Assembly: GCA_029817715.1 (NCBI GenBank)
Contig: JARUPY010000394.1
Location: forward strand, 868,001-932,000
From: Melastoma dodecandrum
Taxonomy: Eukaryota > Streptophyta > Magnoliopsida > Myrtales > Melastomataceae
Direction: 5' to 3'
Length of the DNA stretch: 64,000 bases
Shown: in pieces, positions 1 through 10,410 of the stretch
Layout: the number at the start of each line of letters is the position of its first letter
Position numbering within the stretch: the stretch's first letter is position 1
Position numbers and translations under genes: made by a program
Notes under the pieces: generated by a model
Databases searched by the model: none
Seen by the model: the letters and a program-made list of their open reading frames with translations, nothing else
Told to the model about the DNA's origin: nothing

Positions 1-57
1 GTCCGTGCACACTGTTGTTACAACCGAACGCAATGGTGGGCTGGCTATGATACCAAA

Positions 58-170
58 TGATACAAGGAGTTCCACGTCACCACCCCAAAAGCTAGCCTGA
101 GAGGTGGGAGTGGCATCCCCCCTTATATATTAGCCGGGTAGACTCTTCTCACTCGATGTGGGACTCATCA
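58..170 (-). repeat. Possible short LTR (TRIM-like) at the window edge
   Basis: A 113-bp stretch starts TGATACAAGG and ends CTCATCA, so it has TG...CA ends. It is preceded at 44-55 by a near match to the reverse complement of the tRNA-Met primer-binding site (GGCTATGATACCA). That arrangement fits the 5' LTR of a minus-strand terminal-repeat retrotransposon in miniature whose interior runs off the left edge. The partner LTR is outside the window, so this stays a suggestion. Confidence 0.25.
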
Positions 171-3100
171 ACCACATATCATATCTCATATAAAATAGCT
201 GAATGAAATTCTTTTCGTTTCACTTGTTTAGACATGACATATCTCATTTTTCTCGAACTACTGAAAATTTGATGACCCATTTAGAAGTGTTTACAAACTA
301 CACCAACATAGTCCATAAATTAAAATTGAGCAACACTCACGTAAAATCTTTATATGACATTATTTTCTAATTAAAACACCGAAAACCCTTGCACTTGTGT
401 TCTTAATTATAAGCATATTTTCAAATAAGCTCCCATAGATCTAATCAACTTTAGAAACAAACTTTCATACCCGATCTTACATATGCAATGAAATCAATAG
501 CTCCTACAAGTTTATTGAGACATACATTAAATTTTCATATCTTTGGCTAAGTTACTATTAAGTAACACTTCATTATTTGAGTGCTTATCACTCTTCACAT
601 AATTTATAGCTATGCAGCCAAAGTCATCTGATTATAATCACAAATTATGTGTATTCATAACTATCACAATACATATCACATAAGCGACTCCACGGATCTC
701 AACATGCGAGTCGCTTTGGCGACCAAACACCTGTATCATTATGTGAAATCTCCCATACCGGGATGTTTATCAAGCCTTCCCTCCCAACTTGTCAATCGAG
801 TTGAATATTAGAAAAAAAAAACAAATTACGTAAACCCATAATTATTGTAATATATTATCGCACAAACGGCTTTCACGGATCTCAACAAGCTAGTCGCCGT
901 GGCGACCAAGCACTTGTATCATCATGTGAAATCTTCCAACTCCGGAACGCTCGTAAAATCTTATGTTATAACTCATAAGTAAATAACATGACGTAATCAA
1001 TAAGGTCATGAGCTTATAATTAATGTCTATACTAGTATATAAGCTTATTCAAGACCTTCACATTGTTGTTTAAAACAAAATCAAATAGACGGAAAATAAC
1101 TTATTAATAGTGAGCAATCGATAGTCTAATGACCATCAAATAGAAATCAATATAATCGACCTCCTTAGAAACACTCGAAATGCACCAAATGCAAGATACC
1201 AAACACCCTTGGGCAGAATGGTCCCTACACCAGTACATTCAAGTCTCCAAACATACCCTCAACAAGATTAAGACAATATCACTTGTCACTTTAAGTGAGC
1301 CACTTTGGCGGTCAAGCACTCAAAGCACAAATATGAGATTTCTCACTTATTGAGAACATGCGCGAATGCGAGAAATCTTCAGTTGTCACTCTGGCTGAGC
1401 TACTTTGACAGCCAAACGCTTACAGTACAAATAAGGAGAAAGTCCACTTGCTCACATGGTACCGCATATGAAATATCTTATGTATGCCAATTAAATCAAC
1501 GGGTTAAATTAAAATTCAAAACAATCTCAAATGAAACAACAACTACATTACATGAGTTATCCATTCTCTCAATATGTCTTTCAAATCCTTTAAGTATATT
1601 AAAATATTTACGAGAAAACAATATAATAAGAGATAGACAAAGACTAATGCAATCTCTTGACACCCCAAACTTTGTATATCAAACTTGAGGACAACACCTT
1701 AGAATAATATTAGACCATTTATATCATGTGATTATTTCGCGATAATGTCATCAAATAATCGACCAATAATTTGCTCACTTGACAGCAAACACCATGCGAT
1801 AAAGATACCAACCTAAATATTGGTTCTTTCATAGAGTCATGTGCCAGATAACTACTCTCTTAGATTTTACATTTGGCACTTTATTCAATCTAAAAATAAG
1901 GCTTTCAAAACCGGTGGTAGCATAACTCAACTCAAATGTCATAAAAGGTATTTTATGGGAGTTCCAAATATTCTGGGACGCCAACTAAGAGAGTAATATT
2001 AACATCCACGATCTAATGCTATTAACATCCAAAACACAATTGACAAAAAGAACATGTGGACCGAATCCAATACACAGAGAATATCAGTGCTAGTATGACT
2101 TCCAGAAGTTTCTCACAACATTGTTTCACAATTAGTTAAATTATGTTGAATGAAGTACATTTGCTCACTATATGCTAAGCCTTAAATACATCATAAATGT
2201 TGAATTGAGCAAATATCATCAAATTGCAGAAAAAGAACTTATCAGCGGCATAAGACCACTAATATCTTAAAGAGGTCACCAAGTAAATTTACTCGTACCT
2301 TTTAAAGATCGCCAACAATTTTTTTTTTTTTATGAGCGATTCTCTTGGCCGAAGTAAATATTTGACTATTCAACCTTATCACACTAAGTACCACATGCGC
2401 AACAAGCTAAACATATGAAGAACCGGTACTTCGGCTAAACTGTAAAACCAAAATAAGGAAAATAAACTGTGATTTCTTGGTCAAGCTCGAACTGAACCCA
2501 CCGGGGAAAATGGCGTTCTCATACAACATCAAAGTCGCCACCCTGGATTAAAAACTTGAACTTCATTTTCAGACCATTCGGAACGCTCTTCGATAACCAC
2601 GGAAGAACATGTAAACGAGATGGAAATGAATGAACACGAACAAACAGACAAACTACTTCTTTGGCGCGCGTCGCAACGTTAGACTTATTGCGAGCTCACA
2701 CTTCCTACCCGAAGATTGGGTTAGCCTTAATCGGACGTGTAAGATAAGTAGAAGTCCGAAGGCTTTATTGTCGTCCGCGTCAAGGGAGATGGCAATCATC
2801 TCTCCTTTATAAGAACACGTGAATAGGATTAAGATCGCACACCAAGACAATGTGTCCTTTCACTTGCAATCTAAATTCATTGCCCCTGATCAACATACCC
2901 TCGACTTACCCGTTGTTTCGGACAATAAAATCTCAAAAATTTCTTCATAAAAAAATCACGACACAACAGAAAATAATCTAAAAAATTCTAAACATTTATT
3001 ACCAATATTTAGATTTCGATTGCAATATATCGAATCCGAGAGACGTCGATGTCATGGAGTTGATTAAATCCAAAATCAATTTTTTTGATTTGAAATATGT

Positions 3101-3515
3101 GTGTCAAAGTGTTAAAATTAAAACCCACTAATAATAATAAAACAAATGGGTTTACCTATGTTCGCAGCTTGTAAGATAATATCTCAGACAAATTTTAAAA
3201 TGAAAGTAAAGAATAAATATATCAGAAGGATCAATCCTCTGAAGATTTCAATCTCTCATTTATTTTCTCGAATTAAAAAAAAAAACGATGACACTAACAT
3301 GATCTCTTAAAGCCAAACCAATCTAACCCTTTGAGATTAAAAATAAGAATAATAATTAGTCGTACAGTTTGCCCAACCACAAGATAAAGATAGACTTTGT
3401 TCTAATTACAAAGTCCGATCAAAGGCACATGAACGAATGAGACGGTTTCCAGATGAGAATATTGATCCTTAAAGAAAAACCTAAATTAAATTATAATTGC
3501 TCTGATGATACTACA
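171..3515. other. Long AT-rich non-coding stretch
   Basis: I recognise no protein here; open frames are short and lack family motifs. The DNA carries degenerate repeat units between 660 and 1800, listed separately. It could be the non-coding interior of a large retrotransposon derivative whose minus-strand 5' LTR would be 3516-4027, because a primer-binding-like GCTCTGATGATAC lies at 3499-3511. That link is inference. Confidence 0.4.
680..1790. repeat. Degenerate repeat units with a GAGTCGCTTTGGCGACCAA-type core
   Basis: Units near 675-760, 868-940, 1283-1345, 1384-1425 and 1770-1800 share a core reading roughly 'ctca-acnagtGAGcCrCtTTGGCGaCCAAgCACt', followed by gt-atcat or a diverged form. 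Two of them (about 690-760 and 875-940) also share 'acggatctcaaca' and 'atgtgaaatct'. Spacing is irregular and similarity falls in the later units. Confidence 0.5.
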
Positions 3516-4027
3516 TGTAAGAAAATCTCATCCAAATCAGGATCACCGTAATTGAATTTAGGACACGACAAGTGCAGAAAACAGAGTTACGTACCTGGCG
3601 TTAACATACCTCTATAATAACCCGATTATCATGTCTTCAGTGTAATCTCTATTCCAGAATCGTTGTCCGACGAGATTTGCAAAATACAGGGCGAAATCGG
3701 TGATCTGAGTCTTCCTCTCCCTGACTTACCAATGACCGATGGAACATCAATTATTAGGGTTAGGACAAGTGGGAGAGGGCACCTAACACCTATGGTGTGA
3801 CGGGCCCTTTCATTACGGGTTTACGTTAACACACGGCCCTACGCCATAGGCCGTCCAAACCAAATAAATAAAACCCGAGATGCGCAAAAGCCCACCAAAA
3901 TGATCACTTTAACATTAATGGGCTATCATGCATAGTCTTGTATACTGTAACATAGCCTATTTTACGAAAACGTAAATCAGTAATTGATTATAGTCCAATA
4001 GGAATTTTATAAAAAAAAATTCTAACA
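3516..4027 (-). repeat. Possible LTR, unassigned family
   Basis: The stretch begins TGTAAGAAAATC and ends ATTCTAACA, giving TG...CA ends. Just to its left (3499-3511) is GCTCTGATGATAC, close to the reverse complement of the tRNA-Met primer site. No matching left LTR was found in the window and no target duplication can be shown, so the call rests on end structure only. Confidence 0.3.
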
Positions 4028-4505
4028 ATGCAAACTTGCAATTCTCATCATTGGTTACACATCTTTCTGATTGTAGACGACGACAGTGCCCGGTAGTTGT
4101 GGTGAACGTTTTTCGAATACGGATCCATTGCGGTTCATGCGTATCATTTTGGACGTGACTGCATCTTTCGTGATTCTAATAGAGGGAGAACGCTAAAAGA
4201 TTAAGCCGTCTGGTATTTCTCTATAATTTTCTGTTTTTTAACAAAGGAACACGTTATCCATTATGAGTTGTGAGGTTCCTTGTTTTGCATATGTGCGGAG
4301 CAATGTCCGCCAGGCAATGACAACAACCACAACGATTTGCCTCTTTCCAATCCAATGAATATTAACAGTTACATTCGCTTGGTCAGTTTGTGTATTAATA
4401 CTCCTTCATAGAGGGATCAAACCTTTGATAGATGCAGGCAGGACAAGTTGATGCCGCTATTCTTCTGTATATGGCTAAGAGATGACCCTTATATGACGAC
4501 GGGAG

Positions 4506-4838
4506 CAACCTGCCGAGGATTGCATTCTGCCAGGTTCTTGAGTATGCTGATGTAATTGTTGATGTCATGAGCACATGATGGGCTTCGCATGTTGATGCCC
4601 TCCATGGTTAGCTCAACCCCATGGTGAGCGTAACACGAGATGTTGCCCCATGGTCAGATGCCCTCATTCAAGAAAACCCTAAAATCTAGCTTTCGGGTGA
4701 CCAGGGTTTACTATTCACAATACTTTAATTTTGAGTTCCTTGCATCGATCTCTGAATCCTACGTTCCCGTCCCTTGGGCCTCCAGACGAGAACATAATGA
4801 CGCGAGCTATCCATGTTGTGGCTGACCATGGCTATACT
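4506..4838. repeat. Segment duplicated at 48905-49303
   Basis: This block is about 80% identical by eye to 48905-49303, starting at 'caacctgccgagg' and ending at 'gaccatgg-tatact' in both. The second copy has roughly 75 extra bases near its end. In one + frame the copies read similarly (LPRIAF.., [16 protein letters not shown], ADHGYT), broken by stops, so it may descend from a coding sequence I do not recognise. Each copy is directly followed by a copia element. Confidence 0.6.
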
Positions 4839-4879
4839 CAATTGAAAAAGACAATTATGATTACAAGAAGCCTCCTCAA

Positions 4880-5510
4880 GTGTTAGCGGCCAAGATAGTA
4901 GCTTTACTAGTTCAGAATCCAAAGTTCAAGCAATGGCCGCCTACAGACAAGGCCCTAATGAGTCTCCTATTTGCTTCCCATACTCCTGAACCACTAAGTC
5001 AGGTCGTCTGTTGTAAAACGTCACATGATGTCTAGGAGAATCTTAGGAGCAGATCCGAGTCAAGGCTCCACAACCAGAAAAATCAATTTAAGAATGCAAA
5101 TGCAACATTTGAAGGAGGAAAGGAAGAGCAGGCGTCAATATTTAAATATCTTGAGGTCATACTTAGATCAATTAAGTGCAGTAGGAGAGGTTATTCGCTA
5201 CAGAGACTGCATATGATATATGTTAGAGGGGCTGCCAGCTAAGGATGATCTTATTGTCTCTACTATTTATACTAAACCAGATGAACCTTTTATTGAGGAA
5301 GTTCCGAGTCTCTTATTAAACTTTGAACTTCGAATAGAAAGGATGACTCAAACAGAGAGTCTACTGCCTCAAGTTCAAGTGTCAAATCTTTAGACATATA
5401 TGTCAGGGTATCATTCTAGGCAATCTACAACCAGATTTCCTACTCCTAAACGAAACTTCTCCACTACCAACATGCCAAGATGTCCACAACCTTGTTCACA
5501 TTGATTTGGG
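4880..5510 (+). pseudogene. Ty1/copia gag remnant
   Basis: Translation from about 4883 gives KIVALLVQNPKFKQW, then a DKALMSLLFASHTPEPL segment, and later the pattern HNQKNQFKNANATFEGG. That succession is typical of the copia capsid (UBN2-type) domain. Downstream 5025-5216 and 5220-5350 continue with 'RYRDCI', 'LEGLPAKDDLI' and 'LLNFELRIE'-like text, which is the usual 'yileGLP.eYd' region. Frameshifts and stops interrupt it several times, so it cannot make protein. It is the 5' coding part of the same decayed element as the pol remnant at 6120-7660. Confidence 0.75.
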
Positions 5511-5548
5511 AACCTTCTCAAATTAGATCAATGAATGGAGATAGATAT

Positions 5549-6018
5549 CGTTATGACGCTCGATCTTACTTCGGTTAAATTTATCCGGCTACTTACAATT
5601 TTTCAAATCTACGAGCGCAACATAAATCTTTACTTGACACGATTATTGTCAACGATGAACGAGAAAACGAAAAACACAACGATATACGTGGTTCGCCGAA
5701 TATGTCTACGTCCATGGGATGTTCCACAAGATCCACGAGATAAAACCCGAAATTACAAATACAAGAACATCGCTAACCCCTGATGATTGCTCACAGTACA
5801 TAATTCACTCAAAGTGTTTCTCGTACCCTGAAACCTAATATTGTCTCGTCTTGTATGAGAGGTATGTGATCCATATTCACCCAGAGATATATAGTGGTCT
5901 TTTCGTCATCAACAAATATTCCACAAATATCTCCCTACCTGAATATATCCCACCAATATTCTCTAAATATTTGAAATATTTCCTACGATATTCTTATAAT
6001 TTGGACTAAATTCCAACA
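5549..6018 (-). mobile_element. Solo LTR inserted in the copia remnant
   Basis: A 470-bp block ends TTCCAACA and starts CGTTATGACG, where TG has probably mutated to CG. It is flanked on both sides by GATAT (5544-5548 and 6019-6023), a 5-bp target duplication. It contains the motif GTGGTTCGCC...CTACGTCCA (5688-5714) that is also in the Sirevirus LTRs of this window. There is no internal domain, so it is a solo LTR left by recombination between two LTRs. The motif orientation suggests the parent element lay on the minus strand. Confidence 0.7.
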
Positions 6019-6119
6019 GATATTTTATGCTACTAATATACGACTTTACTCATTTTACATGGATACATTTTTTACAAGAAAAATACCAAGAAAAAACTGC
6101 TTTCACATAGTTTCATAAA

Positions 6120-7660
6120 ATGATCCAAAACAAATTGCACTCTTCTATATTCACTGTCAGGCTAGATTGGGGTGGTGAGTTTAGGTCATTGCATTCTTAT
6201 CTAACTCAAATGGGTATAACACATCGGCTACCTTGTCCATACACTCCTCAACAAAATGGAAGAGTTGAGAAGAATAACCGACATGTGGTAGAGGTTGGAT
6301 TAGCCCTATTGAATCATGCTACTGTTCCTCTTACTTACTGTAGATGTGACTTTAGAGAGATGCAAAGCTAGGCTTGCGGATACGGGGTTCACTCAAACAC
6401 CCACGATAAATTATAAGGAGACATTCAACCTAGTTGTAAGACATCAAACAATCAGGGTAATATTGTGTCTTGCTATATTATTTGGATGGGTTTTAAAGCA
6501 GCTAAATGTATATAATGCCTTTCTTACTGGTGACCTTCTTGAGACTATTTTTAGGGAGCAACCACCTGGGTGGACTGACTCAGGTATTTCTACACATGTG
6601 TAAACGTAAGAAGGCACTTTACGGCCTAAAGTAAAGCCCCAGAACCTGGTATATGAAGCTAAGTGAATATCTCGTTCAATGAGGTTTTACAAACTCTGTG
6701 GCTGATGGTTCTATATTTTAAAAAATCTCCACTACAGGTATTATTATCTTATTAGTCTATATAGATGATATCGTGGGGATGGATACTGTTGATAAGGAAA
6801 TATCTATGTTATCGCTTAAATTGAACCAAGAGTTTGCATTAAAAACTTGGGAGAGTTGTCATATTTTCTGGGCGCGACGGGGTGTTCTTCACCTATGTCA
6901 AGCGAAGCATATAATGGATTTGCTACACATATCGGGTATGGTTGACTGTAAACCTGTGTCTCCTATGGCATCTAAAGGTCCAATATTAAAGTATGAGGGT
7001 GAGATTTTGTCTGATCCAACTAATTATAGAAGCTTAATTGGAGCTTTATAGTATTGTATAAATACACGACAAGGCATAGACTTTGTTATCAACAAAGCTT
7101 GTTAATACTTACATAATCATACTGATGTTCATCTGCAAGGGGTGAAGAGAAGTCTACAGCATCTGAAGGGGACTGGTACTCATGAGATAACCCTAAGAGC
7201 GGGAGATTCTTCTCCAACTACCTGTTTTACGGATGTCGATTGGACAAGTCGTCGAATGACAGGAAAAGTATAGGGGCTTATTTCAGCTCTCTAGGATCTA
7301 ACTGTCATAGTCATCACGAAAGTATATGGTAGTTTCTAGATCAAGTACAGAGGCAGAATATATGACATTGGCTGATGGTGTGGCTGAGGTTTCATGGTTA
7401 AAAATTGCTCTATGAACTTCAAATATCAGATTTGAGATATCCAATAATCTATTGTGAAAATTTAAGCACTATTCAGCTAGCAGCAAACCCTATTATGCAT
7501 GCCAAGAATTAAACATGTAGAGATCAATTTCCATTTTGTGAGAGAAAAAGTGTTAGATGTTAGGCTAGAGATTCAACATGTTACCTACGAAGAACAGGTC
7601 GTAGACCCGTTCACAAAGGTGTTCCCATTGCACAGTTTGCCATATGTAGAACCAAACTAA
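6120..7660 (+). pseudogene. Ty1/copia pol remnant (integrase, RT, RNase H)
   Basis: The order matches copia pol. Integrase core: RLDWGGEF at about 6160, then TPQQNGRVEKNNRHVVE at 6244-6300. Reverse transcriptase: QLNVYNAFLTGDLLE (6500-6540), the 'KKALYGLK' region near 6610, and LLVYIDDIVGMD near 6750-6780, where the usual YVDD motif is YIDD. RNase H: SRSSTEAEYMTLADG near 7335-7375 and KHVEINFHFVREK near 7510-7550. Several frameshifts and stops break the frame, and about 600 bp between integrase and RT are missing. It belongs with the gag remnant upstream. Confidence 0.85.
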
Positions 7661-8810
7661 TGGTACTTAATTAAGAGATGAGAATGTCTTCATATTATGG
7701 AAATGAATTATTCCAAGAAAATTCTATATATGCAAAGTTATGATTCTACTGATGCAAAATACAGACTTTGTGTGAAATGTATTATCCTTCATCATAAGCT
7801 TTATTTGTTTATCTAATAATTTATGGATAATGTTTAAAATATTTTTGGAAGCTATCCTACATGGTTGTATCACGGAGAGCAAGACAATAAATCATCTAGC
7901 TGTTGCACATGATTCGAGAAAGTTTCATTAATCTCAAATTTTAAATACAAGGATGAAAGAAACATGAAGACTAACATTTCTACTTAGAGATTACCAGAAA
8001 TTCTCGTGTCTTCACGGGTCTAAAACCCTTGAGAGTGTTCATATTTATTCACCGAGTTAATCCCCTCTTGAGAGAGAGTCCTTTTGTAGCTGCAGGCTAG
8101 TTGTTTTGTAGCTAATCTTTTTGTTCAAGTTGTTAGTCACACAATGGGAAGTAAGCCAGGGAAGGCTTAGGACAGGTGATCTTATACAGGTGTGTGGGAA
8201 GGCGAGCTCGAGAGCAGAAGCTCGAGAAGGGGAGCTCGAGAAGAACTCAAGACGTGCCAACCGACGTCAGGCCCAGTTTCCTTATTTTCCTTTTTGGACT
8301 TGTTTTTAATTAGCTTTTGGTTTTAACTATTTTGGGCCTAATGGGAAATTAGGGTTAGACAATTTTTTATCCTCTATAACGTGGGAGAGAAACCAGGGGC
8401 TTAGAGAAGAGCCAGAGTTAGCCGCAGTGTGATTGTGCAAGTTGTGTTAATCACGGGGTGACCGTGCAAATTGTGTTAGTCATGTGGAGTACTGCGTGTT
8501 GTTAGTAACATTTTTTTTGTAGAAGTTTACATCTGTAATTTCCGCTAACCTTCATATAGTGAATACATCCTTATTGGGAAGATCGTCAGGAGAGTGGACG
8601 TATGCATTATTGCCGAATCACTATAAATCTTGTATGTCATCTAATATACGCATAAGATAATATAACTCAGAACGTGGAATCTGATTAGGATCCAAATTGT
8701 ATAACATGATAGAAGGCTACTTGAGAGGTGTTATAATTATGGTAATCAGCTTCTACAGGTTCATCAAAGGCACACTGAGATAGAAGGAGCCACAGGGCTG
8801 GGAGAAATTA
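7661..8810 (+). repeat. Non-coding, probably 3' LTR material of the copia remnant
   Basis: No gene is visible. The block holds three GCTCGAGA words at 8190-8246, a near duplicate of 24 bases at 8427-8489 (gattgtgcaagttgtgttaa versus gaccgtgcaaattgtgtta), and text of the type seen at copia R/U5 ends (CCGAATCACTATAAATCTTGT at 8613-8633). I could not fix LTR boundaries because no second copy is present. Confidence 0.35.
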
Positions 8811-9400
8811 CCCTCGAAGATATCATTGCAGTTCAACAAGCTATCATTCGTGGGAAGATGCCCATATAGGTTATTCAACGGCACATTGAACGCCACCAGA
8901 GCCATTGTTATTCTTCAAATTAGATGGGAGGTGGCCGGAGAGACTGTTATTTACTAGTAGAAGCACCTTGAAACATCTCAACAACATGATGTCATCCAGG
9001 ATTTCTCTAGACAATGAGTTAGACGAAAGATCCAATACTTCGAGATATTGCGACATCCCCGGGCTAGTAGGGATGGAGCCATTCATCTTGTTACTGACCA
9101 ACGAGGAAAATATCAAGGTCTGCATATTACAGAGTGCGTAGAGGGAATCGAACTTTGTAGTGAATTCTAACAGAGATCTAAGACGTCGATGGAGGTGAGC
9201 TCGCTTAAGCCCGAGGGAGATGTGCCGGAGAGTTGATTATGAGATGCATCAAAGGCGATCGGGGAATTGCAGGAACTTCCCACACCAGATGAGATTGAAT
9301 CAGACAACCGGTGACCCCAAGACCAAAGAGTACCTTTTCTTTATTGAGATTAAAATCATGCCAAAATGCCACAAAAGATTTCTTTGAATGTAAAGAGACA
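8811..9400 (-). pseudogene. Leucine-rich-repeat receptor gene fragment
   Basis: Read on the minus strand, about 9240-8890 gives successive plant LRR units: DASHNQLSGTSPSGLSEL, then NKMNGSIP..., then YLEVLDLSSNSLS, then LLLVNNSLSGHLP. The spacing near 24 residues and the LxxNxLSGxxP pattern are those of the extracellular part of plant LRR receptor kinases. No signal peptide, transmembrane segment or kinase is present. The units are out of frame with each other and contain stops, so this is a fragment. What separated it from the rest of the gene is not visible. Confidence 0.7.
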
Positions 9401-9619
9401 TACAAAAAATGCGAATATTAGATGACATGAGAGATCCTAAACCAAAGTACTAAAGAACAAAATGTAATATAGAATGTACATAATATGTACTAAACCATAT
9501 ACTAGCCCACTTAAGCATAACCCAATAATAGAAATAAACCAGGCTTTACCCATATATCTGCCCATTTATGGCATGACCCATACTCCAGCCCAATCGAAAT
9601 GCGGGCCCAATATGACCTT

Positions 9620-9750
9620 AAGCCCATGTGCAACTTGTCCCACATCGGAAAGAGATGATCCCTAAGGGTTTCTCAACTCCTATATAAAGGGAGTCCCTCC
9701 TCCCCATTTGGGGACACAACTTATGGAGAGATGAACTCCTTTGCTTCATG
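9620..9750 (+). promoter_or_regulatory. Promoter-like block with TATA box
   Basis: The run GTCCCACATCGGAAAGA (9628-9644) is followed by CTATATAAAGGGAG (9679-9692). This pairing is common in plant LTR promoters. No coding sequence follows, so it is more likely part of an LTR or relic than the promoter of a gene. Confidence 0.35.
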
Positions 9751-9787
9751 AAGCTCTCGAGCATTTTATCCTCACACGATTAACGAC

Positions 9788-9841
9788 GAAGTTCTGCCGA
9801 CGCCTATACAGTCCGAAGTTCTGTCGATGCCTATACAGTCC
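9788..9841. repeat. 27-bp tandem duplication
   Basis: Two adjacent copies, 9788-9814 and 9815-9841, differ at two positions (GAAGTTCTGCCGACGCC versus GAAGTTCTGTCGATGCC, both ending TATACAGTCC). They lie downstream of the TATA-like block, in a stretch (9470-10405) where I see no gene. Confidence 0.8.
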
Positions 9842-10410
9842 GACATTTTTCTCTCATCTCTACTCCTGAAGACCTGCCGGATCAAGTTTCCATAGCCCTA
9901 GTGTCTTCATCAATATACTTCCCTCGCTAGAGCCTCGGCCCATCAACATTCGAGATATCTCATGAGTATAGAATTCGGGGATTCACGTATATTCTCACTA
10001 GAGATTGAATCCGCTCATATTTTTCATAAGACAATATGTTACATCATTTCTAGTCTTATAGTCATACTGCAAGATTTTGTGTTCATAACAGTTTCTCGTC
10101 TAGGGTTGTCTGATTGGCAATTGGACAACTTCCTAAAACCTTTCATTGGATATCTTCACTGAGAGAACAAAGGGAGGAGAAACTTTGGAAGATATCTGAT
10201 CAAAGGCTCACTCGTCAGGAACCTCACGCTAATGAACAAGAATTTGATTCTGCCAAAACAAGCGAGAATATCAAAAAAGGCGTCAGATTAAAGTTAACGA
10301 CAAGGTTTGAATTTAACAGCAGTCTCAGACAAGCCACAAGTCAATTAATTTTCTGTAATGAAGACACAAATGAATACAAAAAGCAGAAAAGAAATGAAAC
10401 AAATTCCAAC

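Noticed and set aside
5535..5783. 82-codon ORF as a small gene
   Set aside because: It lies within the solo LTR, bounded by target duplications.
8057..8309. Small ORFs on both strands around 8100-8300
   Set aside because: They cover GCTCGAGA repeats in LTR-like non-coding DNA and have no recognisable product.
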